From: Erythrobacter longus | GTDB lineage: Bacteria; Pseudomonadota; Alphaproteobacteria; Sphingomonadales; Sphingomonadaceae | Length of the DNA: 64,000 nt | Direction of reading: 5' to 3' | NCBI RefSeq assembly: GCF_000715015.1 | Contig: NZ_JMIW01000004.1 | Location: 124,001-188,000 of the forward strand | In this document: in pieces, positions 51,038 to 62,319 of the stretch | Position numbering within the stretch: the first letter of the stretch is position 1 | Layout: each line of letters begins with the position of its first letter | The notes under the pieces: model-generated | What the model was told of the DNA's origin: nothing | The model's input: the letters and a program-made list of their open reading frames with translations, nothing else | The model's database searches: none | Program-made: the position numbers and the translations under genes

Positions 51038-54000
51038 TTATTCGCCAGCGTCCCCTGCGTCCGTTTCCGGGGCTGGGGTCGGCGCTGCCGCAGCCATCGC
51101 TGCCTTCATCGCGTCTTCCGAAGACACTGGATCAGCAGCAGGCTCTTCCTCTTTGACACCAGCAGCGGCAAGCTTGTCTTGCTGCTTTTTCCAAGCCGCT
51201 TTCAACGCCGCGTCACGGCTCGAGGCGGTCACACGCATGCGGTTCATGCCAGCGCCGGTCCCTGCAGGGATCAAGCGGCCAACGATCACGTTTTCCTTAA
51301 GGCCTATCAGCGTGTCTTTCTTACCTTCAACCGAAGCCTGGGTAAGGACGCGGGTCGTCTCCTGGAACGATGCGGCGGAGATAAAGCTGCGGGTCTGCAG
51401 ACTTGCCTTGGTGATACCAAGCAGGATCGGCGTGCCCTGGGCAGGCTTCTTGCTCTTGGTCAGTTTGGCATTCACTTCGAGCATTTCAGCGTAGTCGACC
51501 TGCTCACCCGGCAGAAGCGTTGTGTCGCCGCCATCGGTGATCTCAACCTTTTGCAGCATTTGGCGAACGATCACCTCGATGTGCTTGTCGTTGATCTTCA
51601 CGCCTTGGAGTCGGTACACTTCCTGAATCTCGTTCACGAGATACTCGCTCAATGCCTCAACACCCATGACTTCAAGGATGTCGTGCGGGTTCGGCGCGCC
51701 GGAAATCAGGGTATCACCCTTCTTCACAAAGTCGCCTTCCTGCACGTCGATCACCTTGGTCTTGGGGATCAGGTACTCAACTGGATCACCTTCCTCTGGA
51801 ATGATCGCGATCTTACGCTTCGCCTTGTATTCGCGAACGAATTCGATCTTACCAGAGATCTTGGCGATAACCGACATGTCCTTTGGCAGACGCGCCTCGA
51901 ACAGTTCAGCCACACGTGGCAGACCACCGGTGATATCGCGGGTTTTCGCAGCCTCACGCGATGCACGCGCAAGAATGTCACCAGCTTCAACCGTTTGACC
52001 GTCTTCGACCGAGAGGGTCGTGCCCGGTGCCAGCATATAGCGCTGTGCATCGGTCTCGTCCTCCACCGTCTGACCTTCGCCCTGAAGGATCATACGTGGA
52101 CGCAGCTCTTCCTTCTTCTTGCGGCCAGTGGCGCGGTTTTCGGTGACCACGCGCTGCGCGATACCGGTTGCATCATCGGTCTGCTCTTCGAGCGTCGTAC
52201 CCTCGACCAGATCCTGATACTTAACCACACCCGACTGTTCGGTGATGATCGGCAGAGTGAACGGGTCCCACTCAGCAAGGCGGTCGCCTTCTTTGACCTT
52301 CGCGCCGTGTTTGAACTTGATGACCGTACCATAAGGCACTTTGTGCATCTCACGCTCACGGCCCTCGGCATCGATAACCGCGATTTCACCGTTACGAGCG
52401 AGCGACAGGATGTTGCCCTTCTTATCGGTGATCGTCGGCATATCGCGAAGTTCGACCTTACCGTCCGAAATCGCTTCAAGGTGCGAAGTTTCGTTGAGCT
52501 GCGCTGCACCACCAATGTGGAAAGTACGCATGGTCAGCTGTGTGCCCGGCTCACCGATGGACTGCGCAGCGATAACGCCGACAGCTTCACCGATGTTCAC
52601 AGGCGTACCGCGTGCAAGGTCACGGCCATAACAGGTTCCGCAAACGCCCTGCTCGCTTTCGCAAAGCAGCGGCGAACGGATGCGAGCGGACTGAACTTCA
52701 GCCGCCTCGATATCCTTCACCATCGGCTCATCGACCATGGTGCCAGCCTTGACGATCACTTCGCCAGTTGCAGCGTTGACGATATCTTCGGCAACGGTAC
52801 GGCCAAGGATACGCTCACCGAGCGATGCGATGACCGAACCACCTTGAACGATGGCACGCATTTCAAGCGCGTTTTCGGTCTTACAGTCTTTCTCAACGAT
52901 GGTGCAGTCTTGCGATACGTCGACCAGACGGCGGGTCAGGTAACCCGAGTTTGCCGTCTTAAGCGCAGTATCAGCCAGACCCTTACGGGCGCCGTGGGTT
53001 GAGTTGAAGTACTCAAGAACCGAAAGACCTTCTTTAAAGTTCGAGATGATCGGGTTCTCGATGATCTCGCCCGAAGGCTTGGCCATAAGACCGCGCATAC
53101 CGGCAAGCTGCTTCATCTGCGCTGGCGAACCACGCGCACCAGAGTGGCTCATCATGTAGATCGAGTTGATGTCAGCCTCGCGGCCATCTTTGTCGATAGG
53201 CTGCGCCTTAATTTCGGCCATCATCGCATCAGCAACCAGATCGCCGCACTTGGACCAAGCGTCGATGACCTTGTTGTATTTCTCTTGCTGCGTGATGAGA
53301 CCGTCCTGATACTGCTGTTCATAGTCAGCAACCAGCGACTTGGTTTCTTCGACCATGCCTTCCTTGGCGTCTGGAATGATCATGTCATCCTTGCCGAAGC
53401 TGATGCCCGCCTTAAATGCGTGGCGGAAGCCCAGCACCATGATGGCATCAGCGAACAGGACCGTATCCTTCTGACCAGTGTGACGATACACTTCGTCGAT
53501 CACGTCACCGATGTCCTTCTTGGTAAGAAGGCGGTTGATGATGTCGTAAGGAACCTTGTGGTTCTTTGGCAGACATTCACCGATCAACATACGGCCAGGC
53601 GTCGTTTCAAAGCGCGTCATGACGATGTTGCCATCTTCATCCGCCTGCGGAACGCGTGCCAGAATCTTGGAGTGCAAAGACACAGCCTTTGTCTCAAGCG
53701 CATGGTGCACTTCGGCCATATCGGCAAAACGCGGCAGCTTTTCGACTTTGGTGCCATCTTCATTCTCAAGGTATTCAGGGGTCTTTTCCTGACGCTCCAT
53801 CGAGAGATAGTAGATACCCAGCACCATATCCTGTGACGGAACGATGATCGGCTTGCCGTTGGCAGGCGAAAGGATGTTGTTCGTTGACATCATCAAAACG
53901 CGCGCTTCGAGCTGCGCTTCGAGGCTGAGCGGTACGTGGACAGCCATTTGGTCGCCGTCAAAGTCAGCGTTAAAGGCCGAACACACCAGCGGGTGAAGCT

Positions 54001-55345
54001 GGATCGCTTTACCTTCAATCAGCACGGGCTCGAACGCCTGAATGCCAAGACGGTGAAGCGTCGGCGCACGGTTCAGAAGAACGGGGTGCTCACGGATCAC
54101 TTCGTCAAGGATGTCCCAGACTTCCTTGCGCTCTTTCTCGACCCACTTCTTGGCTTGCTTGAGGGTCATGGAAAGACCCTTTGCATCAAGGCGTGCGTAG
54201 ATGAACGGCTTGAACAGCTCGAGAGCCATCTTCTTAGGAAGACCACATTGGTGCAGTTTAAGCTCAGGACCAGTCACAATGACCGAACGGCCTGAATAGT
54301 CGACGCGCTTACCAAGAAGGTTCTGACGGAAGCGGCCCTGCTTACCTTTCAGCATGTCGGACAGCGACTTCAGAGGACGCTTGTTCGCGCCTGTAATGAC
54401 ACGGCCGCGGCGGCCGTTGTCGAACAGCGCGTCAACCGCTTCTTGAAGCATACGCTTCTCGTTACGAACGATGATGTCCGGTGCGCGAAGCTCAATCAGG
54501 CGCTTCAGACGGTTGTTCCGGTTGATCACACGGCGATAGAGATCGTTGAGGTCAGACGTTGCAAAACGGCCACCATCCAGCGGCACCAGCGGGCGCAGCT
54601 CTGGCGGGATCACAGGGATCACTTCAAGGATCATCCACTCAGGACGGTTGCCTGATTCAATGAAGCTCTCAACCACCTTAAGGCGTTTGATGATCTTCTT
54701 GGGCTTGAGCGTCGACTTGGTGGTCGCGAGTTCCTCAAGCAGGTCTTCGCGCTCTTGCTCGAGGTCCAGCTCCATCAGCATGACCTTGACCGCTTCTGCG
54801 CCGATGTCGGCGGAGAAGGCGTCTTCGCCATATTCGTCCTGCGCTTCGAGCAGTTCGTCTTCGGTGAGCAGCTGGAATTTCTCGAGCGGGGTCAGACCCG
54901 GCTCAACCACAACATAGCTTTCGAAGTAGAGAATACGCTCAAGCTGCTTCAGCTGAATGTCGAGCAGCAAGCCGATGCGTGATGGCAGCGATTTGAGATA
55001 CCAGATGTGCGCCACAGGAGCCGCAAGCTCGATGTGGCCCATACGCTCGCGGCGGACCTTGGTAACGGTGACTTCAACGCCGCATTTCTCACAAACGACG
55101 CCTTTGTACTTCATGCGCTTGTACTTGCCGCAAAGGCATTCGTAGTCTTTTACCGGACCAAAGATACGCGCACAGAAAAGGCCGTCGCGCTCAGGCTTGA
55201 ACGTACGATAGTTGATCGTTTCCGGCTTCTTGATTTCGCCAAAAGACCACGAACGGATGCGCTCTGGCGAGGCGATGCCGATCTGGATTTGGTCAAAGGT
55301 TTCCGGCTTGGCCAGCTGGTTGGTGAATTTTGTCAGTTCATTCAT
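51038..55345 (-). CDS. rpoC: DNA-directed RNA polymerase beta' subunit
   Basis: 1,435 residues. The N-terminal zinc finger is in '[24 protein letters not shown]', the active-site loop is '[12 protein letters not shown]', the second zinc site is in '[19 protein letters not shown]', and the bridge-helix/trigger-loop region reads '[31 protein letters not shown]'. It forms the catalytic centre with RpoB. The C-terminal tail ('[37 protein letters not shown]') is acidic and Ala-rich. The gap after rpoB is 68 bp. Confidence 0.98.
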   Translation of the reverse strand: MNELTKFTNQLAKPETFDQIQIGIASPERIRSWSFGEIKKPETINYRTFKPERDGLFCARIFGPVKDYECLCGKYKRMKYKGVVCEKCGVEVTVTKVRRERMGHIELAAPVAHIWYLKSLPSRIGLLLDIQLKQLERILYFESYVVVEPGLTPLEKFQLLTEDELLEAQDEYGEDAFSADIGAEAVKVMLMELDLEQEREDLLEELATTKSTLKPKKIIKRLKVVESFIESGNRPEWMILEVIPVIPPELRPLVPLDGGRFATSDLNDLYRRVINRNNRLKRLIELRAPDIIVRNEKRMLQEAVDALFDNGRRGRVITGANKRPLKSLSDMLKGKQGRFRQNLLGKRVDYSGRSVIVTGPELKLHQCGLPKKMALELFKPFIYARLDAKGLSMTLKQAKKWVEKERKEVWDILDEVIREHPVLLNRAPTLHRLGIQAFEPVLIEGKAIQLHPLVCSAFNADFDGDQMAVHVPLSLEAQLEARVLMMSTNNILSPANGKPIIVPSQDMVLGIYYLSMERQEKTPEYLENEDGTKVEKLPRFADMAEVHHALETKAVSLHSKILARVPQADEDGNIVMTRFETTPGRMLIGECLPKNHKVPYDIINRLLTKKDIGDVIDEVYRHTGQKDTVLFADAIMVLGFRHAFKAGISFGKDDMIIPDAKEGMVEETKSLVADYEQQYQDGLITQQEKYNKVIDAWSKCGDLVADAMMAEIKAQPIDKDGREADINSIYMMSHSGARGSPAQMKQLAGMRGLMAKPSGEIIENPIISNFKEGLSVLEYFNSTHGARKGLADTALKTANSGYLTRRLVDVSQDCTIVEKDCKTENALEMRAIVQGGSVIASLGERILGRTVAEDIVNAATGEVIVKAGTMVDEPMVKDIEAAEVQSARIRSPLLCESEQGVCGTCYGRDLARGTPVNIGEAVGVIAAQSIGEPGTQLTMRTFHIGGAAQLNETSHLEAISDGKVELRDMPTITDKKGNILSLARNGEIAVIDAEGREREMHKVPYGTVIKFKHGAKVKEGDRLAEWDPFTLPIITEQSGVVKYQDLVEGTTLEEQTDDATGIAQRVVTENRATGRKKKEELRPRMILQGEGQTVEDETDAQRYMLAPGTTLSVEDGQTVEAGDILARASREAAKTRDITGGLPRVAELFEARLPKDMSVIAKISGKIEFVREYKAKRKIAIIPEEGDPVEYLIPKTKVIDVQEGDFVKKGDTLISGAPNPHDILEVMGVEALSEYLVNEIQEVYRLQGVKINDKHIEVIVRQMLQKVEITDGGDTTLLPGEQVDYAEMLEVNAKLTKSKKPAQGTPILLGITKASLQTRSFISAASFQETTRVLTQASVEGKKDTLIGLKENVIVGRLIPAGTGAGMNRMRVTASSRDAALKAAWKKQQDKLAAAGVKEEEPAADPVSSEDAMKAAMAAAAPTPAPETDAGDAGE

Positions 55346-55413
55346 GACTGTGTTCCCTTGTGGGATGAAAACTTTTGGACGGAAGGTGGGAGGGGCCGGA
55401 TGGCCCGCTCCCT

Positions 55414-58400
55414 CTATTCCGCTGCAATCGCGCCGAAATCGTCGTCGTCTTCTTCGCCGTCTCCCAGCGAAGTGAGTTCGACATTCATACCCAGCGAGCG
55501 CATTTCCTTGACGAGAACGTTGAAGCTCTCCGGAATGCCGGCCTCGAAGGTGTCGTCGCCTTTGACGATCGCCTCGTAGACTTTCGTCCGTCCGACAACA
55601 TCGTCCGACTTGACGGTGAGCATTTCCTGCAAGGTGTAAGCAGCGCCGTATGCTTGCAGTGCCCAGACCTCCATCTCACCAAAGCGCTGACCACCAAACT
55701 GCGCCTTACCACCCAGCGGCTGCTGCGTGACGAGCGAGTACGGACCGATGGACCGTGCGTGGATCTTGTCGTCGACCAGGTGGTGCAGTTTGAGCATGTA
55801 GATAATGCCCACGGTCACCTTACGGTCAAACGCTTCACCGGTGCGGCCATCATAGAGCGTCGATTGGCCCGAGCTATCGACACCGGCCTTGACCAGATAA
55901 TCGGTCACGTCGGGCTCGCGCGCACCATCAAAGACCGGCGTACCCATGGGAACACCAGCAGAGAGGTTGGTCGCCAGCTCAACGATGTTTGCGGTCGAAC
56001 GGCTTTCAAGATCCTCGAAATACTGCTCGCCGTAAACGTCTTTCAGACGATCCACGACAGCCTCTGGTGGTTTCACATCGGCGTAGTCTTCGGCTGCATT
56101 CGGATTGGCCGCTTTCCACTCTTCGAGTCTTTGGGCGATATCCATGCCAAGGCCGCGTGCTGCAAAACCAAGGTGCGTTTCGAAGATTTGACCGACGTTC
56201 ATACGCGAAGGCACGCCCAGCGGGTTGAGCACAAGGTCAACCGGCGTACCATCTTCGAGGAACGGCATGTCTTCGGCAGGAAGGATGCGCGAAATCACAC
56301 CCTTGTTACCGTGACGACCGGCCATCTTGTCGCCCGGCTGAAGCTTGCGCTTCACCGCGACGAAGACCTTGACCATTTTGAGAACGCCAGGTGCCAGCTC
56401 GTCGCCGCGCTCCAGCTTCTCTTTACGGTCGTCGAACTTGGCATCGATCAGGCCAACCGCTTCGTCATATTGCGACTTGATCGCCTCAATCTGGGTTTGG
56501 CGCGCATCGTCGGCAACCGCGAACTGGAACCATTCGTGGCGTTCAATGTCGGCCAGAACCTGCTCGGTGATTTCCTGACCCTTCTTGACGCCTTTCGGCG
56601 CGGCAGAAGCGGTCTGACCCAGCAGCATGTCTTTGAGACGGTTGTACGTCGCACGGTTCAAGATTGCGCGTTCGTCGGCGGCATCCTTGCGAAGACGTTC
56701 AATCTCTTCGTTCTGGATCGCACGGGTACGGTCGTCAATTTCGATACCGTGACGGTTGAAGACGCGAACCTCAACAACGGTCCCGGCAACACCTGGCGGC
56801 AGACGCAGCGAGGTGTCACGCACGTCAGATGCTTTCTCGCCAAAGATCGCACGAAGGAGTTTTTCCTCCGGCGTCATCGGGCTTTCACCCTTTGGCGTGA
56901 TCTTGCCTACGAGAATGTCACCGGGGTGCACTTCTGCGCCGATGTAAACAATGCCTGCCTCATCCAAGTTGCGCAGAGCTTCTTCGCCCACGTTTGGAAT
57001 ATCGCGGGTGATGTCCTCCGGGCCAAGCTTGGTGTCACGGGCCATCACTTCGAATTCATCAATGTGGATCGAGGTGAAGACGTCGTCTTTCACGATACGC
57101 TCAGAAATGAGGATCGAGTCTTCATAATTGTAGCCATTCCAAGGCATAAAGGCGACGAGGCTGTTCTTGCCCAGCGCCAGTTCGCCCAGATCCGTCGATG
57201 GACCGTCAGCGATGATATCGCCCGGCTCAATCGTCTCACCCACTTTCACCAGCGGACGCTGGTTGATGCAGGTATTCTGGTTGGAGCGTTGGAATTTCTG
57301 CAGCGTGTAGATGTCGACGCCCGATTGACCGGGTTCAACATCGCCGATTGCCCGGATCACGATACGTGTCGCATCGACCTGGTCAACGATCCCGCCGCGC
57401 CTCGCAGCAATCGCCGCGCCTGAATCGCGCGCAACGGTTTCTTCCATGCCGGTGCCGACCCACGGGGCTTCCGCTTTCACAAGCGGCACAGCCTGACGCT
57501 GCATGTTTGAACCCATCAATGCGCGGTTCGCGTCATCGTTTTCCAGGAATGGAATAAGCGAGGCCGCAACCGAGACGAGCTGTTTCGGCGAGACGTCCAT
57601 CAAAGTGATCTGGTCGCTTGGCGCCATCAGGTTGTCACCCGATTGGCGAGCAGAAATCAGCTCTTCAACAAAAGTGCCGTCATCGTTTAGTTCGGCCGAG
57701 GCCTGTGCCACGGTGTGCTTTTGCTCTTCCATCGCGGAAAGATAGATCACATCGCCGCTGACTTTATTGTCTTTGACCTGACGATAGGGCGTTTCGATAA
57801 AGCCGTATTTGTTGACCCGGCTGAAGGATGCCAGCGAGTTGATCAGACCGATGTTCGGGCCTTCCGGCGTTTCAATCGGGCAGATACGGCCATAGTGGGT
57901 TGGGTGAACGTCGCGGACTTCAAAGCCGGCACGCTCACGCGTCAAGCCGCCCGGCCCAAGCGCCGACACGCGGCGTTTGTGGGTGACTTCGGACAGCGGG
58001 TTGGTCTGGTCCATAAACTGCGACAATTGCGATGAACCAAAGAACTCACGCACTGCTGCCACAGCAGGCTTTGCGTTGATGAGGTCGTTTGGCATCACAG
58101 TCGACACATCGACCGAAGACATACGCTCTTTGACCGCACGCTCCATCCGAAGCAGGCCAACGCGGTACTGGTTTTCAAGAAGCTCACCAACCGAGCGAAC
58201 ACGCCGGTTGCCGAGGTTGTCGATGTCGTCAACTTCGCCCTTGCCGTCTTTCAGATCGACAAGCTCTTTTACAACGGCAAGGATGTCTTCCTTGCGCAGC
58301 GTCGTGACGGTGTCTTCAGCATCAAGCTCAAGACGCATATTCAGCTTCACACGGCCAACCGCGGAAAGGTCATAACGCTCACCATCGAAGAACAGGCCTT

Positions 58401-59604
58401 CGAACAGAGCTTCTGCGGTTTCCTTGGTGGGTGGTTCGCCCGGACGCATGACCTTGTAGATCGCTTCCAGACCCTCATCACGGTTTTCAGCCTTGTCGAC
58501 TTTCAACGTGTTGCGGATCCATGGGCCGGTGTTGATTTCATCGATGTCAAGCAGCTCAAGCGTGTCAAAGCCAGCTTCGTCAAGCGCCTCAATGTGCTCA
58601 AGCGTGACTTCGTCGCCTGCCTCGATATAGATTGAGCCGGTTTGCTCGTTGATCATATCGTACGCGGCATATCGGCCAACGGCTTCCTCTGTGGGAAGCA
58701 GCAAATGGGTCAAACCATCTTTCTGTGCCTTATTGGCTGCGCGTGGGGAAATTTTCTGCCCTGCTGCAAAAACCTCTTCGCCAGTCTTTGCATCGATCAG
58801 CGGGAAGGTCGGCTTCGCGCCGCGCCATGCCTCTGGCGTGTAAGGGATTTTCCAGCCGTCTTTGTCCCGCGCCCACTTCATCGTGTCATAGAAGTGGTGA
58901 AGGATGCCTTCACTATCGAGGCCAAGCGCATAAAGCAGCGCAGTCACCGGAAGCTTACGCTTACGGTCGATACGCACGTTGACGATGTCCTTGGCGTCAA
59001 ACTCAAAGTCGAGCCATGAACCACGGTATGGAATAACGCGCGCTGCAAACAGGAGCTTGCCCGATGAGTGTGTCTTACCACGGTCGTGATCGAACAGTAC
59101 GCCCGGCGAGCGGTGCATTTGCGACACGATCACGCGCTCTGTACCGTTGACGATAAAGGTGCCGTTATCAGTCATGAGCGGCATATCGCCCATGTAAACG
59201 TCCTGCTCTTTAATATCGAGAACGGAGCGGGTTTCGGTTTCCTGATCGACTTCGAACACGATCAAGCGAAGCGTTACCTTCATCGGCGCTGCGTAAGTGA
59301 TCCCGCGCTGACGACACTCGGTGGTGTCGTACTTGGGCTCTTCGAGTTCGTAGTGAACAAAGTCGAGCTCTGCGGTGCCTGCAAAATCGCGGATCGGGAA
59401 GACGCTGCGAAGGGTCTTTTCGAGACCCGAAACATAGCCCGTTTCCTTGTTCGAGCGCAGGAAGAACTCATAGCTCTCCCGCTGAACTTCGATCAGGTTG
59501 GGCATTTCGACGACTTCGTGAATATCGCCAAAAATCTTACGGATGCGCCGCTTTGCGGTACCCTTTGCCTCGCGGCTGCGGGTTGCTTTCGCTTTGGTTG
59601 CCAT
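55414..59604 (-). CDS. rpoB: DNA-directed RNA polymerase beta subunit
   Basis: 1,396 residues from ATG 59604 ('[20 protein letters not shown]'). The rifampicin region '[68 protein letters not shown]' is intact. The C terminus has '[31 protein letters not shown]'. It assembles with RpoC in core RNA polymerase. An in-frame extension to 59676 is rejected, as it lacks a binding site and the MATKAK start has GGAGG upstream. It is not preceded by rplL here but by a 400-bp gene-free region. Confidence 0.98.
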   Translation of the reverse strand: MATKAKATRSREAKGTAKRRIRKIFGDIHEVVEMPNLIEVQRESYEFFLRSNKETGYVSGLEKTLRSVFPIRDFAGTAELDFVHYELEEPKYDTTECRQRGITYAAPMKVTLRLIVFEVDQETETRSVLDIKEQDVYMGDMPLMTDNGTFIVNGTERVIVSQMHRSPGVLFDHDRGKTHSSGKLLFAARVIPYRGSWLDFEFDAKDIVNVRIDRKRKLPVTALLYALGLDSEGILHHFYDTMKWARDKDGWKIPYTPEAWRGAKPTFPLIDAKTGEEVFAAGQKISPRAANKAQKDGLTHLLLPTEEAVGRYAAYDMINEQTGSIYIEAGDEVTLEHIEALDEAGFDTLELLDIDEINTGPWIRNTLKVDKAENRDEGLEAIYKVMRPGEPPTKETAEALFEGLFFDGERYDLSAVGRVKLNMRLELDAEDTVTTLRKEDILAVVKELVDLKDGKGEVDDIDNLGNRRVRSVGELLENQYRVGLLRMERAVKERMSSVDVSTVMPNDLINAKPAVAAVREFFGSSQLSQFMDQTNPLSEVTHKRRVSALGPGGLTRERAGFEVRDVHPTHYGRICPIETPEGPNIGLINSLASFSRVNKYGFIETPYRQVKDNKVSGDVIYLSAMEEQKHTVAQASAELNDDGTFVEELISARQSGDNLMAPSDQITLMDVSPKQLVSVAASLIPFLENDDANRALMGSNMQRQAVPLVKAEAPWVGTGMEETVARDSGAAIAARRGGIVDQVDATRIVIRAIGDVEPGQSGVDIYTLQKFQRSNQNTCINQRPLVKVGETIEPGDIIADGPSTDLGELALGKNSLVAFMPWNGYNYEDSILISERIVKDDVFTSIHIDEFEVMARDTKLGPEDITRDIPNVGEEALRNLDEAGIVYIGAEVHPGDILVGKITPKGESPMTPEEKLLRAIFGEKASDVRDTSLRLPPGVAGTVVEVRVFNRHGIEIDDRTRAIQNEEIERLRKDAADERAILNRATYNRLKDMLLGQTASAAPKGVKKGQEITEQVLADIERHEWFQFAVADDARQTQIEAIKSQYDEAVGLIDAKFDDRKEKLERGDELAPGVLKMVKVFVAVKRKLQPGDKMAGRHGNKGVISRILPAEDMPFLEDGTPVDLVLNPLGVPSRMNVGQIFETHLGFAARGLGMDIAQRLEEWKAANPNAAEDYADVKPPEAVVDRLKDVYGEQYFEDLESRSTANIVELATNLSAGVPMGTPVFDGAREPDVTDYLVKAGVDSSGQSTLYDGRTGEAFDRKVTVGIIYMLKLHHLVDDKIHARSIGPYSLVTQQPLGGKAQFGGQRFGEMEVWALQAYGAAYTLQEMLTVKSDDVVGRTKVYEAIVKGDDTFEAGIPESFNVLVKEMRSLGMNVELTSLGDGEEDDDDFGAIAAE

Positions 59605-60004
59605 GGAGGAATTGTGCCTCTTTGCTTGAGCGCGCCACCGGAAAATACCGAGGCGCAAATTGGGTTCAGTCGTCACGCGAGACTGTCATGCCATATGAGA
59701 CGCAAATAAGCCGCACCCCAACATGAACCCTTCACCGGGTCCAAAATGGATGCAGCTTGATCACTCGCGAATATGGCAAAGCACCGATTTCTATTCTTGG
59801 CCCAATTCGTCGCGCATGAATCAGTCCGGCTCGAAAGCGGTGTGTGAGGGCGTATTTAGGCACAATGTTGGATTTGTAAAGGGGGCAATCGCAGCCCCAC
59901 ACCCAGCGATATTATCGTTTTTCAATATTATTGATTTACAATAAACTTCGAATCAGTCAGATGTTCCTTATTGATTTTCAATATGCACTTTAATGGAGAA
60001 CGAT
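59605..60004. other. divergent promoter region between rpoB and the DUF2975 cluster
   Basis: 400 bp with no gene. It must hold the strong promoter of rpoB, for which I cannot mark boxes with confidence. The right half turns AT-rich and holds two palindromic operators. Confidence 0.45.
59930..59982. promoter_or_regulatory. two palindromic operators, 40 bp apart
   Basis: ATTGATTTACAAT (59930-59942; arms ATTG/CAAT) and ATTGATTTTCAAT (59970-59982; arms ATTGA/TCAAT) differ at one base. Centre-to-centre spacing is 40 bp, close to four helical turns, so dimers would bind on one face. They lie just before the microprotein/DUF2975/XRE genes and could be bound by that XRE protein. Confidence 0.55.
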
Positions 60005-60136
60005 ATGAAACCGCAGCTTACAAACACATTTGCCGCAATCGCAGCCGCGATCCTTGCCTTCACCTCCATTGGGACAATCGTAACCGTTCCGCCTGCTCAT
60101 GCGAGCGGTGCAATCGCGATGGCAGAGCTTGCATGA
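60005..60136 (+). CDS. 43-aa exported peptide
   Basis: From ATG 60005 with GGAG 9 bases upstream: 'MKPQLTNTFAAIAAAILAFT' continues to 'IGTIVTVPPAHASGAIAMAELA'. This is a complete signal peptide with an 'AHA' cleavage box, leaving a mature peptide of about 11 residues, or else a retained membrane helix. The stop TGA overlaps an ATG in the frame of the next gene (ATGA, 60133-60136). It is below usual annotation size; the good binding site and clean signal peptide support it. Confidence 0.6.
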   Translation: MKPQLTNTFAAIAAAILAFTSIGTIVTVPPAHASGAIAMAELA

Positions 60137-60159
60137 GTTGGGATGAAAGGAACTCGGTT

Positions 60160-60699
60160 ATGAACGACAAACCCAATGACATCTTGCTTCTGGCAGGCAA
60201 ATTGCTCACGATCATCATGCAGTTCGCGTGTGTAATCGGTGCCGCTGTGATCGCTGGATTGGCGCTGCTCGCAATATTCGATCCAGGTTGGATCACTTCA
60301 ACGGGTTATGAGTCGAGTCTTGGTAACGCCGAGCCAATCATCGGATTGCCAATATTTTTTCTCCTGATCGCCATTTTTCTCGGGTCCGGCTTCCTATTCT
60401 TCCGGAAGCTCAAAGAGATTATCGATACCGTCGGCGAAGGCAATCCCTTTGATCTGGAGAATGCCAGTCGCCTCAATACCATGGCTTGGCTACTCTTAGT
60501 GATGCAGTTCCTCGTCATGCCAGCGACTTTGCTTGGCACGTTCCTGGCCCCTTGGATTAATGCGCGGGAGGATATGTCAATGACCATTGAAATGGGGCCA
60601 GACGTGGAAGGTATCCTCATGGTTATCATTCTCTTCATCCTTGCCCGTGTGTTCAAACACGGCGCTGCGATGCGTGAAGATCTGGAAGGCACGGTCTAA
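60160..60699 (+). CDS. DUF2975 family membrane protein
   Basis: 179 residues from ATG 60160 ('MNDKPNDILLLAGKLLTII'), with AAGGAA upstream; an alternative in-frame ATG at 60133 overlaps the stop of the 43-aa gene. Four transmembrane helices are seen: 'LTIIMQFACVIGAAVIAGLALLAI', 'IIGLPIFFLLIAIFLGSGFLFF', 'TMAWLLLVMQFLVMPATLLGTFL' and 'GILMVIILFILARVFKHGAAMRED', with the family's 'G.PF...N..RL..MAW' motif ('GEGNPFDLENASRLNTMAW'). DUF2975 genes are nearly always next to a YozG-like XRE regulator, as here. Function is unknown. Confidence 0.85.
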   Translation: MNDKPNDILLLAGKLLTIIMQFACVIGAAVIAGLALLAIFDPGWITSTGYESSLGNAEPIIGLPIFFLLIAIFLGSGFLFFRKLKEIIDTVGEGNPFDLENASRLNTMAWLLLVMQFLVMPATLLGTFLAPWINAREDMSMTIEMGPDVEGILMVIILFILARVFKHGAAMREDLEGTV

Positions 60700-60728
60700 T
60701 GCCAGCCGATGACGAAGGAGCCGTAATC

Positions 60729-60926
60729 ATGGTCAAGCTAGATGACATACTACACGACCGGCGCATGACGCTGACCGAACTGGCCGAGCGGGTGGGCCTC
60801 ACCCTTGCCAATCTCTCGATCCTGAAAACCGGCAAGGCCAAAGCCATCCGTTTTACGACGCTCGCCGCAATATGCCGGGAACTGAATTGCCAACCCGGCG
60901 ACCTTTTGGAGTACCAGGACAAGTAG
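60729..60926 (+). CDS. YozG-like XRE-family transcriptional regulator
   Basis: 65 residues from ATG 60729 with GGAG upstream; the ATG at 60699, overlapping the DUF2975 stop (TAATG), would give 75. The sequence is nearly all helix-turn-helix: 'VKLDDILHDRRMTLTELAERVGLTLANLSILKTGKAKAIRFTTLAAICRELNCQPGDLLEY', the compact YozG type. It likely represses its own cluster via the two ATTGA-TCAAT operators upstream. Confidence 0.88.
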   Translation: MVKLDDILHDRRMTLTELAERVGLTLANLSILKTGKAKAIRFTTLAAICRELNCQPGDLLEYQDK

Positions 60927-60959
60927 GCATCAATCGCCCAATCGCTTTACGCAAATTGC

Positions 60960-61227
60960 TTGACTCTCGGGGTGCGCATAGTAATGGCGCGCCTCGACCT
61001 CTTTACCGGAGGTCATCCGTCCGAGACAGTTGGTGAGAGGAATTTGCCTCTCTTAATTTCCAGCCTAGACGGGGAAAAGAGATTTCGCAGCTTAGCTGCA
61101 AGCGAGCCTTAGGGCTCACCCTCCTTCCCCATTGATGGACTTGATCTGTGTCGATGAACGGCATGGATTGATTTGAGCCGGTCGCGCGGGCCTTAAGCCC
61201 TCGCGGCCATAGTGAAGGAGCAAATGC
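60960..61227 (+). promoter_or_regulatory. promoter and long 5' leader of rplJ
   Basis: A 301-bp gap before rplJ. TTGACT (60960-60965) and TAATGG (60982-60987) are a possible promoter with 16-bp spacing. The leader has a hairpin GAGAGG/CCTCTC (61035-61052) preceded by GAGACAGTTGGTGA, and other GC-rich paired segments. L10-L12 binding to its own leader is known in many bacteria; this leader is long enough for that. Confidence 0.45.
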
Positions 61228-61743
61228 ATGGATCGTTCGCAAAAAGCCGATGCGGTTGCGCAGCTCTCGCAAGTCTTCAAAGAGGTCGGCGTGGTGGTTG
61301 TCACCCGCAACCTCGGCCTGACGGTGGACCAGTCCACCGATCTTCGGGGCAAGATGCGCGAAGTTGGTGCAACTTATAAGGTTGCGAAGAACCGTCTTGC
61401 AAAGCTCGCCCTGAAAGACACCGATTACGTTGGCCTTGAGGAATACCTCACCGGTCCAACCGCGCTTGCATGGTCGCAAGACCCTGTGGCGGCAGCCAAG
61501 GCTGCTGTTGAGTTCGCAAAGTCGAACGACAAGCTGGAAATCGTCGGTGGCTCGATGGGCAGTCAGGTGCTCGACGAAGCCGGGATCAAGGCGCTTGCCT
61601 CGATGCCAAGCCTCGACGAGCTGCGTGGCACGATTGTTGGCCTTGTCAACGCACCTGCGACGAAGATCGCCCAGGTTGCAACGGCACCAGCCAACAAGCT
61701 GGCCCGTGTCATTGGCGCATATGCCGCCAAAGACGCCGCTTAA
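61228..61743 (+). CDS. rplJ: 50S ribosomal protein L10
   Basis: 171 residues ('[62 protein letters not shown]'), a typical L10. It forms the base of the L7/L12 stalk. GAAGGAG lies before the start. L10 usually opens an rplJ-rplL-rpoB-rpoC operon; here rplL follows but rpoBC are elsewhere on the other strand. Confidence 0.97.
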   Translation: MDRSQKADAVAQLSQVFKEVGVVVVTRNLGLTVDQSTDLRGKMREVGATYKVAKNRLAKLALKDTDYVGLEEYLTGPTALAWSQDPVAAAKAAVEFAKSNDKLEIVGGSMGSQVLDEAGIKALASMPSLDELRGTIVGLVNAPATKIAQVATAPANKLARVIGAYAAKDAA

Positions 61744-61772
61744 GACGTATCTCGCAAATAACGAAACATCAT

Positions 61773-61792
61773 GGGGCGTTTTGAAAAGCCCC
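61773..61792 (+). other. hairpin in the rplJ-rplL gap
   Basis: GGGGC and TTTT pair with AAAA and GCCCC (61773-61792, one bulge). There is no T-run, so it may stabilise or process the message to raise L12 output; inference. Confidence 0.4.
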
Positions 61793-61814
61793 GCACATTA
61801 TTGGAGTTAACATC

Positions 61815-62189
61815 ATGGCCGATATCGCCAAGCTTGTTGAAGAACTTTCGAAACTGACCGTCCTTGAAGCGGCTGAACTTGCAACCGCACTCGAAGAAGA
61901 GTGGGGCGTTTCTGCTGCTGCTGCTGTTGCAGTTGCTGCACCTGCTGCTGGCGGCGGCGAAGCTGCTGCTGAAGAAAAAGACGAATTCGACGTCATTCTC
62001 ACCGGCGACGGTGGCAAGAAAATCCAGGTCATCAAAGAAGTCCGCGCCATCACCGGCCTGGGCCTCACCGAAGCCAAGGGTCTTGTCGAGAGCGCACCGA
62101 AGCCGCTTAAAGAAGGCGTCAACAAGGCAGAAGCCGAAGAAATCAAAGGCAAGATCGAAGCAGCCGGCGGTACCGTCGAACTCAAGTAA
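61815..62189 (+). CDS. rplL: 50S ribosomal protein L7/L12
   Basis: 124 residues: an N-terminal dimerisation domain ('[29 protein letters not shown]'), an Ala-rich hinge, and the factor-binding C-terminal domain '[68 protein letters not shown]'. Multiple copies bind L10 and recruit translation GTPases. It is followed by a terminator, so the operon ends here. Confidence 0.98.
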   Translation: MADIAKLVEELSKLTVLEAAELATALEEEWGVSAAAAVAVAAPAAGGGEAAAEEKDEFDVILTGDGGKKIQVIKEVRAITGLGLTEAKGLVESAPKPLKEGVNKAEAEEIKGKIEAAGGTVELK

Positions 62190-62234
62190 ATCTTGGACAA
62201 AGTTTTGTGAGTGTCTTGAAGCGCTCGCAATCAG

Positions 62235-62266
62235 GGGGCGGTGTCAGCAATGGCGCCGCCCTTTTT
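62235..62266 (+). terminator. terminator of rplJ-rplL
   Basis: GGGCGG (62236-62241) pairs with CCGCCC (62256-62261), followed by five T residues. It shows that transcription of rplJL is not continued into rpoBC. Confidence 0.85.
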
Positions 62267-62319
62267 GTGTCTGGATGCAAGTTGAAAGCAACTGATCGTG
62301 CGGATCAAAAAAGCAAGAG

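Noticed and set aside
51011-53002. 663-codon open frame antisense to rpoC
   Set aside because: Long antisense frames are expected in GC-rich, codon-biased genes; the translation has no recognisable features and the opposite strand is unmistakably rpoC.
55375-57423. 682-codon open frame antisense to rpoB
   Set aside because: Same reason; rpoB motifs are on the other strand.
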